From NCBI GenBank assembly GCA_026706815.1, contig JAPOYA010000057.1:62001-126000 (forward strand): a stretch of 64,000 nt of DNA, given 5' to 3'. The translations under genes and the position numbers were made by a program. A model generated the notes under the pieces. The model did no database searches and was not told the origin of the DNA. It saw nothing but the letters and a program-made list of their open reading frames with translations. This DNA is from Acidimicrobiaceae bacterium (GTDB lineage: Bacteria > Actinomycetota > Acidimicrobiia > Acidimicrobiales > Aldehydirespiratoraceae). How positions within the stretch are numbered: position 1 is the stretch's first letter; the number at the start of each line of letters is the position of its first letter. Below, piece after piece: positions 20,942 to 28,799 of this stretch.

Positions 20942-22093
20942 GTGAAGGGGCAGGCTGTGCTCAGCAAATTCGACGATTACCCGATTCATCAGACCCCCGA
21001 GCCCATAGCTCACCCAGCCAGCAGCGACAAGGACGTCTATGAGCGCTACTGGTTCAACGGGTACTCGAGGGCAGGTGACATGTACCTCGGCATCGGAACC
21101 GCTCTCTACCCCCATTTGGGAATCCAGGATTGCGGGATTTCCATCGTTTACGGGGAGCGTCAATACGCCTTCCATGCATCGGCCCGTGCCGGCGCGGAGC
21201 CGAGCGATATGCGGGTCGGGCCGTTCAATCTCGAGATCGTCGATCCGATGCGGTCCTGCCGGGTGACCCTTGATCGCAACGACACGGATTTTGCTTGTGA
21301 CCTGCTGTTCGAGGGGCGCACGGGCAATGTGGAAGAACCACGTCATCATTTCGGGAACGGCCTTCGCAAATTCATGGACACCACCCGTTTCGCCCAGCTC
21401 GGGCATTGGAGCGGTCAGATCTCCTTTGGTGGACAGAGGCTCGATCTTGAGCGTGAACAGACTTGGGGCACCAAGGACCGCTCGTGGGGTATCCGGCCAC
21501 TGATTGGCGGCGACGCCCGCGGCGCCCCCCAGCCTCCTCGACAAGGAGGGCTTTTCTTCCTTTGGGCGCCGATCAACTTCGAGGACATGTGCATCCACTA
21601 TCAACTGTTCGAAGACTTCAAGGGCCGTCCGCTGTTCAACGTCGGAGCGATTCTTCCGGTCTACGAATCTCCCGACGAGATCCCAGGGGTCGAGGATGAA
21701 GCCGCGAACCACATGCGCAACCTCGAGCACAAGCTCGCGTTCAAGTCGGGTATCCGCATGGTGAGCGACGCCACCATCGCCATGACCTCGATTGATGATG
21801 GAACCCGCCACGAAGTGCATCTCGAGCCGATTTTCACGTTCCGCATGAAAGGGATCGGTTATATGCACCCCAAATGGGATCATGGCCAATGGCATGGCGA
21901 GTTGGAGATGGAGAGCGAGTCGTGGTCGCTTGATGAAGTCGACGAGACGGCCTACGAGAACCAGCATGTCCAGCACTTGGTGTGGGCGCACCACGGTGAT
22001 CGGCGCGGAATCGGCGTGCTTGAGCAGGCGATGTTCGGCCCGTACCTCCCTTACGGGCTCGAAGGCGGCTGGCAGGCCCCAACCCACAACTAG
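20942..22093 (+). CDS. conserved protein of unknown function, possibly lipocalin-like
   Basis: The 383-residue protein has a GTG start 5 bases after the binding-protein stop. It has no signal peptide or membrane helix. The sequence is rich in Trp, Tyr and His, with alternating strand patterns such as WNGYSRAGDMY-like openings and repeated W-containing strands (LGHWSGQISFGG, TWGTKDRSWGIRP). This recalls two-domain lipocalin-like (AttH/CrtC-like) hydratases, but I could not confirm the family. The operon position ties it to the ABC system, perhaps acting on the transported lipid or terpenoid. Confidence 0.6.
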   Translation: MKGQAVLSKFDDYPIHQTPEPIAHPASSDKDVYERYWFNGYSRAGDMYLGIGTALYPHLGIQDCGISIVYGERQYAFHASARAGAEPSDMRVGPFNLEIVDPMRSCRVTLDRNDTDFACDLLFEGRTGNVEEPRHHFGNGLRKFMDTTRFAQLGHWSGQISFGGQRLDLEREQTWGTKDRSWGIRPLIGGDARGAPQPPRQGGLFFLWAPINFEDMCIHYQLFEDFKGRPLFNVGAILPVYESPDEIPGVEDEAANHMRNLEHKLAFKSGIRMVSDATIAMTSIDDGTRHEVHLEPIFTFRMKGIGYMHPKWDHGQWHGELEMESESWSLDEVDETAYENQHVQHLVWAHHGDRRGIGVLEQAMFGPYLPYGLEGGWQAPTHN

Positions 22094-22105
22094 TTCATCG
22101 CTGGG

Positions 22106-22837
22106 TCAGCTCGCGGGGTCGATGAGACGGAATGCCTCGGCGTACCGCACCCCTCCGCGACGGCCGTGATCGCGGGCTTCGCTCAGTATTCGTCGGCGGA
22201 ACGCCTGTGCTTGGGCGCCGTCGTCGTTGGCGTCGATCTCCATTGTGGTTTCGAATTGAGACTCGTGAGCGAGCAGCGCTGAGACTTTGGCGTCCAGATG
22301 TGACTGCTCTACGGCTTCGAGGTGGTCGGGCTCCTCGCACTCGAACAGCAGCAGCGCAGAGGGCCGGTGATGGGCGATGCCGTGTTCTCGGTGATAGTGG
22401 GGGTCTCGTGCCGCGACCACAGCGTCTGCCGTGAGCAGACCGGCGGCCCGATGATCGGGGTGGATCCGCCAGCGCCGCCACGGGTCGTGTCCCAGCACCA
22501 CCTCGGGTCGCAGTTCACGGATGATGCGGCTGAGGGCGCCGCGACGCGCGACTGTGTGATCGAGTTCACCGTCTTCAGCTCCCAGGAAACGCACCTCACC
22601 GGTGATGCCGAGACGTCGGGCCGCTTCGTGTTGTTCGGCTTGTCGGAGGGTTGTCAGCGCGTCGGTGTCGGCTTCGGCGTCCCAGGTTCCTTTGCTCCCG
22701 TCGGTGCAGACCAGCAGGTGAACGGTCGCGCTTGCTGCTGCCCACTTGGCAAGTGTGGCCCCGCATTCGAACTCGATGTCGTCCGGGTGCGCGCCGATCG
22801 CCAGAGCGGAGGCGGGAGCGGGCAGATCAATGCGCAT
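22106..22837 (-). CDS. PIG-L family deacetylase (LmbE-like)
   Basis: The 243-residue protein has the zinc-binding motif AHPDDIE near residue 14 and HPDHRAAG near 120, the signature of N-acetylglucosaminyl deacetylases such as MshB and Mca. These act on GlcNAc conjugates in mycothiol or glycolipid pathways. The protein is shorter than MshB and the substrate is open. It starts at ATG 22837 and overlaps the 3' end of cofC by 11 bases, so the two are co-transcribed. The longer frame upstream is antisense-like low-complexity sequence. Confidence 0.88.
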   Translation of the reverse strand: MRIDLPAPASALAIGAHPDDIEFECGATLAKWAAASATVHLLVCTDGSKGTWDAEADTDALTTLRQAEQHEAARRLGITGEVRFLGAEDGELDHTVARRGALSRIIRELRPEVVLGHDPWRRWRIHPDHRAAGLLTADAVVAARDPHYHREHGIAHHRPSALLLFECEEPDHLEAVEQSHLDAKVSALLAHESQFETTMEIDANDDGAQAQAFRRRILSEARDHGRRGGVRYAEAFRLIDPAS

Positions 22838-23510
22838 AGTCAGGGAACTTGGAGGCGGTCGCGCCGGGGTGCGAGTGCGAGGCGCTGCGCTGGGCGGTAT
22901 CCGAATCGCGGCGGGAGGCGTGGTGCGCGGGCCGCGCGAGGTGCGACGGCAGATCGGCGGGGCTGTCGACATCCCAAGCCAAAGATGCGTCGTAGACCTC
23001 GCTGAACTCGAGTCCGAGGCGTGCTGCTTCGGCACGGTGTTTCACGAACGACCCGGGCCCGTAGGCGAAAGTGAAACCGGTGCCAGTGGGCAGACTCATC
23101 ACGTTGGTTCCGTCGCGGCGCCGGTCGGGTGCGATCGCCACTCCGGGTCCGGTCACGACTCGCAGGTCCGAGGCGTAGGGCAGATCGGCGTGGGAGATGA
23201 TGATCCGAGCCGCCCCTGCGGCCGCAGCGGCCGCAGCGGCCGCAGTTGTCGCCGCGTTGAGCCCACTCACTCCGACGCGATGGGTCGCGACATGCATCTC
23301 TTGTGCCCAGTCCGCTACCTCGTTGTCGTCGGTCACCACCCAAACCGGCAGGTCATGGGCTGCTGCAATCACCGTCTCCGCCATTTGGCGCATCAACGCC
23401 CGCCTCCTCTGCCGGTCCAGCGATTCGGCAAGGCGTCTCTTGGCATCGTCGAACGAACGTATCGGCACCAACACGACTGTGCCGTTCGCTGCTGGTTCGC
23501 TCAAAGCCAC
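22827..23510 (-). CDS. cofC: 2-phospho-L-lactate/PEP guanylyltransferase (F420 synthesis)
   Basis: CofC (FbiD) activates phospholactate or phosphoenolpyruvate with GTP to start the side chain of coenzyme F420. The 227-residue protein shows the VVLVPIRSFDDAKRRLA opening, WVVTDD, IISHADLPY and the GTNVMSLP/FTFAYGPGSF substrate loop, all typical of CofC. Its position beside gpsA matches the neighbourhood of fbiD in mycobacteria. The GTG start is 9 bases behind TAGACT. An Ala-rich helix at about 89-99 is encoded by a 9-bp tandem repeat. Confidence 0.9.
   Translation of the reverse strand: MALSEPAANGTVVLVPIRSFDDAKRRLAESLDRQRRRALMRQMAETVIAAAHDLPVWVVTDDNEVADWAQEMHVATHRVGVSGLNAATTAAAAAAAAAGAARIIISHADLPYASDLRVVTGPGVAIAPDRRRDGTNVMSLPTGTGFTFAYGPGSFVKHRAEAARLGLEFSEVYDASLAWDVDSPADLPSHLARPAHHASRRDSDTAQRSASHSHPGATASKFPDYAH
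23218..23244. repeat. three tandem 9-bp units in cofC
   Basis: GCGGCCGCA occurs three times head to tail and encodes part of the poly-Ala stretch of CofC. The unit is a multiple of three, so copy-number changes keep the frame. Confidence 0.85.
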
Positions 23511-23656
23511 GATCCTGTGAGTCTAAGGTTCCTTGCCTGAACAGTGTTATCGGTCAGAGAACCGGACTTGTCGATGCGACCAGTCCGGCGAGCACTTCGG
23601 GCGATTGAGTTGTGGACAGGTTGTCGGCGGAGTCCCCTTCACCGGCATTGTCGGCC

Positions 23657-23662
23657 TAGGGT
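23657..23662 (+). promoter_or_regulatory. -10 box of gpsA
   Basis: TAGGGT, 6 nt before the gpsA ATG, consistent with a leaderless transcript. Confidence 0.5.
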
Positions 23663-23668
23663 GACGGC

Positions 23669-24658
23669 ATGGAGATGCAAGTTGCCGTATTGGGAGCAGG
23701 ATCTTGGGGTACCACAGTCGCCCATCTGAGCGCCCACAATGTTGCGACCACCCTGTACAGCCGCCGCGACGACGTGGCCCGGGCTGTCAATGCCCGACAC
23801 GAGAACCCCAGGTACTTGCCGGGGTACCGGCTGCATGAGTCTCTGCGCGCCTCAAGTGACCTGGCATCGGTCGTGTCCGCCGCTGATGTGCTGGTGATGG
23901 GTGTGCCGTCGGCAGGATTCCGCGACACGCTCCGGGAGTTGCGTCCCAGCCTTCGACCCTGGGTGCCGGTCGTGTCGCTGGCGAAGGGATTGGAGCTCTC
24001 AACGCGTCTGCGGATGACCCAGGTCGCTGAAGACGAGTTGCCCGGTCACCCCGTCGGCGTGCTCACAGGCCCCAACCTCGCCAAGGAGATACTGGCTGGA
24101 GACCCTGCGGCCGCGGTCGTCGCCTTCGATGACGAAACCATCTCCCAACGCCTTCAAGAAGTGTTCTCCACCGACCTGTTCCGGGTGTACATCAACACAG
24201 ATGTGCTCGGCTGCGAGATCGCCGGCGCGCTGAAGAACGTGTTCGCTCTGGCAGCGGGCATGGCCGACGGACTCGGCGCGGGAGACAACACCCGAGCTGC
24301 GGTGATCACCCGTGGTCTTGCCGAGTTGACTCGATTGGGCGTGGCGATGGGCGGCGAACCCGCGACCTTCGCCGGTCTTGCCGGGATGGGAGACCTGCTC
24401 GCCACATGCATGAGCCCGCAGAGTCGAAATCGGTATGTGGGAGAACAACTCGGGCGGGGCCGCTCGCTCGACGAGATCAATGCTGAGATGGACCAGGTGG
24501 CAGAAGGCGTCAAGTCAGTGAGAATAGTGGTTGAACTCGCTGCCGAGCACGACGTGTACATGCCGATCTCCCAAGAGGTGTACTCGTGCGTCCAGGGCCT
24601 GCGGGGAGTAGAGGACGCGTACCGCGACCTCATCGCACGAGTGGTCACCCACGAGTAG
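23669..24658 (+). CDS. gpsA: NAD(P)-dependent glycerol-3-phosphate dehydrogenase
   Basis: GpsA reduces dihydroxyacetone phosphate to sn-glycerol-3-phosphate, the backbone for phospholipids. The 329-residue length fits. The N-terminal dinucleotide motif is VLGAGSWGTTVAHL, the active-site lysine lies in GALKNVFALAAGMADGLG, and GGEPATFAGLAGMGDLLATC is the family signature. Its product feeds PlsY, encoded at 60830 in this window. Confidence 0.96.
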   Translation: MEMQVAVLGAGSWGTTVAHLSAHNVATTLYSRRDDVARAVNARHENPRYLPGYRLHESLRASSDLASVVSAADVLVMGVPSAGFRDTLRELRPSLRPWVPVVSLAKGLELSTRLRMTQVAEDELPGHPVGVLTGPNLAKEILAGDPAAAVVAFDDETISQRLQEVFSTDLFRVYINTDVLGCEIAGALKNVFALAAGMADGLGAGDNTRAAVITRGLAELTRLGVAMGGEPATFAGLAGMGDLLATCMSPQSRNRYVGEQLGRGRSLDEINAEMDQVAEGVKSVRIVVELAAEHDVYMPISQEVYSCVQGLRGVEDAYRDLIARVVTHE

Positions 24659-24663
24659 CGGTG

Positions 24664-26121
24664 ATGCGCAGCTGGGCGCGGAGCAGAAGGCGGGCCCGGG
24701 CGACTCAGGGGGCTCGGGGTGCCCGCACTGCATCCGCCGCGCTCGAGAGATCGATGATCGGCGATCTCGAAGGTCCGGTAGCCGTTGTCGATGAGCGCGG
24801 CCGGGTGCAGACATGCGATCGCCGGTGGTCGTTCGAATGGGGCGTCGGTGTCGGGGATCGCTGGCGTGCGGCGCATCTCGAGCCGGGCGCTCGCCGCCAT
24901 CGGATCGATGACGCCCCGGTCTATGAGACCCGGTTGCGGGTGCCGAGCGGCGACGTCGTCCACCGGGTGGCGGTTGCCAACGACGGGGTCAGCCAAGTCC
25001 TGGTCGTCGAGTTCGAGAACATGTCGTCTGACGCTGTTGCGGTTGCGCTCGTCGGCCGTGCTCACGGCGTTGAACTGCGAGCAACCCGCGACGCGGTCAC
25101 CCTCGGCGGTCGGGTGTGGTTCCAGCCCGAGCGTCAAGCCGGTGGAGCAGTGGCGGTCAGCGGCGCGCAGGATCCCTGGTCGGAAATCCGACGCGACCCG
25201 ACCACAGACCCGGTGTCGGCCCGCGGCGGCGAGGTCTCGGCTGGGCTGGTGATGGCACTGCCGCATCGTCAAGCCGTCAAGTTCCAGGTGGTGATTGAAG
25301 GCACCGCGCTGAGCCGTCCGGCGACCCCGGCCGAGATCGCCTCGGGATGGCGAGCCGTCATCGCCGATGCGCTCACCATTGATGTCGCCGACGCTGACCT
25401 CGGGGTGGCCTGGCGTCGGATCCTCGGCGATCTTGTCGTGCAGGCAGGGTCCGACGATCCGCGGAGCGTCGCTGAAACAGCCCCGATCCTCGACATTGCC
25501 GGACTCGATCGGGAGGCAGACCGGGCCAGGGCCGTGGTCGTGTCGTCCGCGGAATCCGGGCAACTCAAAGGATCGGCAGCGGTTGCAGCATTGCGAGCGC
25601 TGGCCTCGCGGGATCTGCGAATCGGCAAAGACTCCGGGCTGGGTGAACTCGCCGACGTGTTGGTGGCGGGTGCTTCGGGATCTCTTGACTCCGTTACTGC
25701 GAACCAACTGGCACGGGCTTTGGAAGCCGGCGCGCCGCGCACCGCAGCAGACGCAGAACGGCTTGCTGCCTCGGTCGATCCGGCCGTTGTGTATCAGCCA
25801 TCGACCCGGGCTGCGACAGCGGCAGATCGCGTGCTCAGCACATTGATCGACGATTCGCGCCTCTACCACATCGACCTGCTTCCCGAAATCCCGCCCGAGT
25901 GGTTCGGTCGACCCGTCGACGTAAGGGGCTTCGGTACGGTGTGGGGCCAGACGTCGTTCAGCGTGCGGTGGCACGGACGCCGTCCCGCGCTGCTCTGGGA
26001 ACGAACCGGCAGCCATGGCGATGTCGAACTGCGCTGCGCGGGGTTAGACCCCTCATGGTCAAGCGTCGAACGTCAGGGTGAAACCCTGCTCGCCGAGCCC
26101 AGTTGGGCACCGCGCTCGTAG
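24664..26121 (+). CDS. conserved protein of unknown function
   Basis: The 485-residue product has a very basic N-terminus (about 30 residues, Arg/Ala-rich), then MIGDLEGPVAVVDERGRV, a beta-rich region and a helical middle (about 220-400). The C-terminal GFGTVWGQTSFSVRWHGRRPALLWER recalls actinobacterial proteins whose tail resembles a glycoside-hydrolase or carbohydrate-sensing module. I cannot assign a function. It starts 5 bases after gpsA, so it is likely co-transcribed with it. A GTG one codon earlier is an equal start candidate. Confidence 0.6.
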   Translation: MRSWARSRRRARATQGARGARTASAALERSMIGDLEGPVAVVDERGRVQTCDRRWSFEWGVGVGDRWRAAHLEPGARRHRIDDAPVYETRLRVPSGDVVHRVAVANDGVSQVLVVEFENMSSDAVAVALVGRAHGVELRATRDAVTLGGRVWFQPERQAGGAVAVSGAQDPWSEIRRDPTTDPVSARGGEVSAGLVMALPHRQAVKFQVVIEGTALSRPATPAEIASGWRAVIADALTIDVADADLGVAWRRILGDLVVQAGSDDPRSVAETAPILDIAGLDREADRARAVVVSSAESGQLKGSAAVAALRALASRDLRIGKDSGLGELADVLVAGASGSLDSVTANQLARALEAGAPRTAADAERLAASVDPAVVYQPSTRAATAADRVLSTLIDDSRLYHIDLLPEIPPEWFGRPVDVRGFGTVWGQTSFSVRWHGRRPALLWERTGSHGDVELRCAGLDPSWSSVERQGETLLAEPSWAPRS

Positions 26122-26171
26122 TCCGGACATGCAGCTCAGAGCAGTGGTTCAGGTGCCGGTTGCAGGTCGGT

Positions 26172-26177
26172 TAGGAT
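26172..26177 (+). promoter_or_regulatory. -10 box of rnhB
   Basis: TAGGAT, 7 nt before ATG 26185. It overlaps a more upstream in-frame ATG at 26176, so the later ATG is preferred as the start. Confidence 0.5.
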
Positions 26178-26184
26178 GCACTTG

Positions 26185-26883
26185 ATGGTTGCCGCCGCTC
26201 GACCGCTTCGCCAGTCGAACAAACACAACGCCCCGGGATTGCGGTTCGAAAAAGACTTGTGGGCGGCGGGCAATCAGGTGGTTGCGGGTATTGATGAGGT
26301 GGGGCGCGGATCATGGGCCGGACCGCTCACGCTTGCAGCGGTTGTAGTCCCGCAGAACAAACGGCTCTACAAGGTCCGTGATTCCAAAATGCTGACCGAA
26401 GCCGAGCGTGAAGTGATGCACGACCGGATCCTGGACTGGGCCAGCGGGGTTTCCGTCGCGCATGCCAGCCGGCAAGAATGCGACGAACTTGGCATGTCGG
26501 CAGCGCAGAAGCTTGCTGCCCAACGGGCCCTGAACGGTCTAGGTGAGCCGGTCGACCATGTTCTCGTGGACGGGAATTGGGACTTTGTGGAGTCGGTTCC
26601 GACCACCAGGATCGTCAAAGGCGACGCGGTGAGCCTGTCGGTCGCTGCTGCCTCGATCGTGGCGAAGGTCACCCGTGATCGGATCATGGGTGAGGCGGAC
26701 CGGCACTACCCGGCGTTCGGATTCGCCGGCAACAAGGGTTATCCGTGTCCCCGCCACAAAGCTGCGCTGGCGGCCTACGGCCCCACAGCGGTGCATCGGC
26801 GCAGCTGGATTTTCATGGACGGCCTGCGCTGGACTGCCGTGCCCCGCGTAGTAGAGGACAGCCCCCAGCCAAGCCTCTTCTGA
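26185..26883 (+). CDS. rnhB: ribonuclease HII
   Basis: RNase HII cleaves RNA embedded in DNA-RNA hybrids and single misincorporated ribonucleotides. The acidic residues of the active site lie in AGIDEVGRGSWAGPL (Asp and Glu), LVDGN and in the SVAAASIVAKVTRDR region. The 232-residue length fits. The C-terminal half has HYPAFGFAGNKGYPCPRH, typical of the family. The start is at ATG 26185 on promoter spacing. Confidence 0.95.
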   Translation: MVAAARPLRQSNKHNAPGLRFEKDLWAAGNQVVAGIDEVGRGSWAGPLTLAAVVVPQNKRLYKVRDSKMLTEAEREVMHDRILDWASGVSVAHASRQECDELGMSAAQKLAAQRALNGLGEPVDHVLVDGNWDFVESVPTTRIVKGDAVSLSVAAASIVAKVTRDRIMGEADRHYPAFGFAGNKGYPCPRHKAALAAYGPTAVHRRSWIFMDGLRWTAVPRVVEDSPQPSLF

Positions 26884-26939
26884 TCGTCTTCTGATCCGTC
26901 TTCCGCACGGCCGCCCGAGTCGGGTATCCTGCTGACGCT

Positions 26940-27272
26940 ATGGGACAGCCGGTCACATTCATCCGCTCGAGCTCGCCTCGGCCCGGCGTCGTGCGTTTTG
27001 AGCTGAACCGCAGCCTCACCGGCATGGGCCACGAGAGCTATGCCGCCGCTGACGAGATTCTCGGCAACCGCCCCCCTGACGTGCTGGCCCGACGCATCTT
27101 CGAGTTGGGCAACGTGTCTTCTGTCCACATGTACAGTTCGATGGTTACCGTCACGTTCGCCACGACCGAGCAAGTTGACCTCGAGTCGGTGGTGAGCGAT
27201 CTCTTCACCTATTACGTGCCTGGCGTGGAGATCCCAGACGACGAGGAACTCATCGCCATGGTCGAAGGCTGA
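26940..27272 (+). CDS. stand-alone Nfu N-terminal domain protein
   Basis: The 110-residue product shows the Nfu_N pattern: a central SYAAADEILGNRPPDVLARRIFELGNVSSVHMYSSMV-type core, followed by a VVSDLF helix. In other proteins this domain precedes the CxxC Nfu domain of Fe-S scaffolds. Here it stands alone without cysteines, so it cannot ligate a cluster itself and may be a partner or targeting module. A complete NfuA is encoded at 52706. The start lies 9 bases after a TATCCT box. Confidence 0.75.
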   Translation: MGQPVTFIRSSSPRPGVVRFELNRSLTGMGHESYAAADEILGNRPPDVLARRIFELGNVSSVHMYSSMVTVTFATTEQVDLESVVSDLFTYYVPGVEIPDDEELIAMVEG

Positions 27273-27279
27273 CCTGGGC

Positions 27280-27894
27280 CTACGCCCAGCGTCGGATCCA
27301 GGCGTGCATGGCGATGCCCGCGGCCACACCCGCGTTGATCGACCGAGTGGACCCGTACTGCGCGATTGAGCACACCTGCTCAACGGCGCGACGAGCGGCG
27401 GGGGAGAGGCCGGGGCCTTCTTGGCCGAACAGCAGCACGCAGCGCTGAGGCAGCCCGGTGTGCTCGATCGGGGTCGATCCGGGCAGGTTGTCGATGCCGA
27501 TGACGGGCAGTGCTTCGGCGGCGGCCCAAGCGAGCAGATCGTCGATCGTCCGGTGATGGGCGATGTGTTGGTAGACGTCGGTCATCATCGCTCCGCGTCG
27601 GTTCCATTTGCGCTTGCCGACGATGTGGACTTCCGCTGCGAGAAAGGCGTTGGCGGTGCGCACGACCGTGCCGATATTGCGGTCGTGCTCCCAGTTCTCC
27701 ACCGCGACATGGAACCCGTGGCGACGCTGGTCGAGATCCTCGACGATCGCCTCCACCGACCAGTAGCGGTATCGGTCGATGACATTGCGCCTGTCCCCGT
27801 CGGCCAGCAGTTGCGGGTCGAGCCGCGCATCGTCGGGCCAAGTCCCCTCGTAGGGCCCCACCCCCGCCTCGAGTTGATCCCCCACTTCATCCAC
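27280..27894 (-). CDS. SpoU/TrmH family RNA 2'-O-methyltransferase
   Basis: The 204-residue SPOUT enzyme uses SAM to methylate ribose in tRNA or rRNA. The three family motifs are visible: NWEHDRNIGTVVRTANAF, VLLFGQEGPGLS and STRSINAGVAAGIAMHAW. The target nucleotide is unknown. The start is the GTG 6 bases behind TAGGGT, two codons inside the longest frame, which begins with TTG. It converges with the Nfu_N gene, 7 bases apart. Confidence 0.88.
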   Translation of the reverse strand: MDEVGDQLEAGVGPYEGTWPDDARLDPQLLADGDRRNVIDRYRYWSVEAIVEDLDQRRHGFHVAVENWEHDRNIGTVVRTANAFLAAEVHIVGKRKWNRRGAMMTDVYQHIAHHRTIDDLLAWAAAEALPVIGIDNLPGSTPIEHTGLPQRCVLLFGQEGPGLSPAARRAVEQVCSIAQYGSTRSINAGVAAGIAMHAWIRRWA

Positions 27895-27900
27895 CGTCAA

Positions 27901-27906
27901 ACCCTA
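27901..27906 (-). promoter_or_regulatory. -10 box of the SpoU methylase gene
   Basis: TAGGGT on the reverse strand, 6 nt before GTG 27894. This decides the start against the TTG at 27900. Confidence 0.5.
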
Positions 27907-27919
27907 ACGTGGGCGCTGG

Positions 27920-28795
27920 CTAGTCGATGAGCGTGTCGGAGCGTACCCGGTGGCGCTCGGCGGCTTCGTGTTCGGGGAGGACCCGGCCGAACAATTGCGT
28001 CGTGCGTTCCACTCGCCCGATGACACCGGGCTGTTCGGTGTAGGCGAAGATCGCGGCGTGCCGCGGTCTTGAATCCGCGGCTACTCGTTTGACTCGATGC
28101 AGAGAATGGCGACCGCGGAAGACCTGGAGATCACCGGGCCGCAGCTCCAGAGTGTGCACGCCTTCGCTGCGGGCGATGGCGTCCCCCCCGTCCAGCACGG
28201 CTTGGATCGTGTCGAAGTTCTCATCGGTCGCCGAGCGGATGGCGGGGAAGTACTGGAACTCACCTCCGGAGTCGGCGTCTTGCACGAGCACCGTGACCGC
28301 GAAGTCGTTCGTGTCGAAGTGCCAGGTGAACTGTTGGCCTGGATCCAAGATGTTGGCGGTCAGGCCCGCCAGTGGATCGGCGTAACAGTGCAGTTCGTCG
28401 ATCTCGAGACAGTCCGCCAGAAACTCCGCCAGTCGGGGGGCTCGGAACAGCGTGTCGATGGCCGTCCCCGAGTCCCAGCTGTCACCGGGGATGAACCCGC
28501 TGGAGCGTTCCAAGAAGGTATTGACAGGGTGATGCTCAGCGAAGTCCGGATTGTGTGTCGTGTGGAAATACGGGTTCATCACTTCGACTGAGAAGTGGGT
28601 CGTGTGCTTGCGGTCCTCGATCTCGGCGTTGATGCGAGCCACGGCATCGCTTCGCACAAGATCTGCGATGACCGCACAACCGACAGAACGCAACCCGGAT
28701 CGTGCCTCGTCGACCACCGCTCGGTAGCGCTCGCTGCCGGGTTGGTCGAGCGGGTAGCGGTCAATGTCGATGAGGTCGCGCAACAAGCAGGTCAT
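27920..28795 (-). CDS. 2-oxoglutarate/Fe(II)-dependent oxygenase (ArpA/HalD-like)
   Basis: The 291-residue protein has the iron-binding facial triad. The HxD is in FTWHFDTNDF and the distal His is in FRGRHSLHRVKRV, followed by an Arg that could bind 2-oxoglutarate. The GEFQYFPAIRSATDENFDTI stretch resembles the ArpA and HalD/BesD-type family. Because it keeps Asp where the halogenases have Gly or Ala, it is expected to hydroxylate and not chlorinate. It starts 4 bases after a beta-hydroxyacid dehydrogenase gene, so the two probably act on one substrate. ATG 28795 is chosen. The upstream frame is antisense to its neighbour. Confidence 0.8.
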   Translation of the reverse strand: MTCLLRDLIDIDRYPLDQPGSERYRAVVDEARSGLRSVGCAVIADLVRSDAVARINAEIEDRKHTTHFSVEVMNPYFHTTHNPDFAEHHPVNTFLERSSGFIPGDSWDSGTAIDTLFRAPRLAEFLADCLEIDELHCYADPLAGLTANILDPGQQFTWHFDTNDFAVTVLVQDADSGGEFQYFPAIRSATDENFDTIQAVLDGGDAIARSEGVHTLELRPGDLQVFRGRHSLHRVKRVAADSRPRHAAIFAYTEQPGVIGRVERTTQLFGRVLPEHEAAERHRVRSDTLID

Positions 28796-28799
28796 TTGG

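Noticed and set aside
23611..23619. TGTGGACAG upstream of gpsA as a DnaA box
   Set aside because: A single near-match without a partner or AT-rich element; expected by chance at this GC content.
24154..26016. 620-residue minus-strand ORF opposite gpsA and the orphan gene
   Set aside because: Low-complexity Arg/Pro/Ser/His content and complete overlap with gpsA indicate an antisense shadow frame of high-GC DNA.
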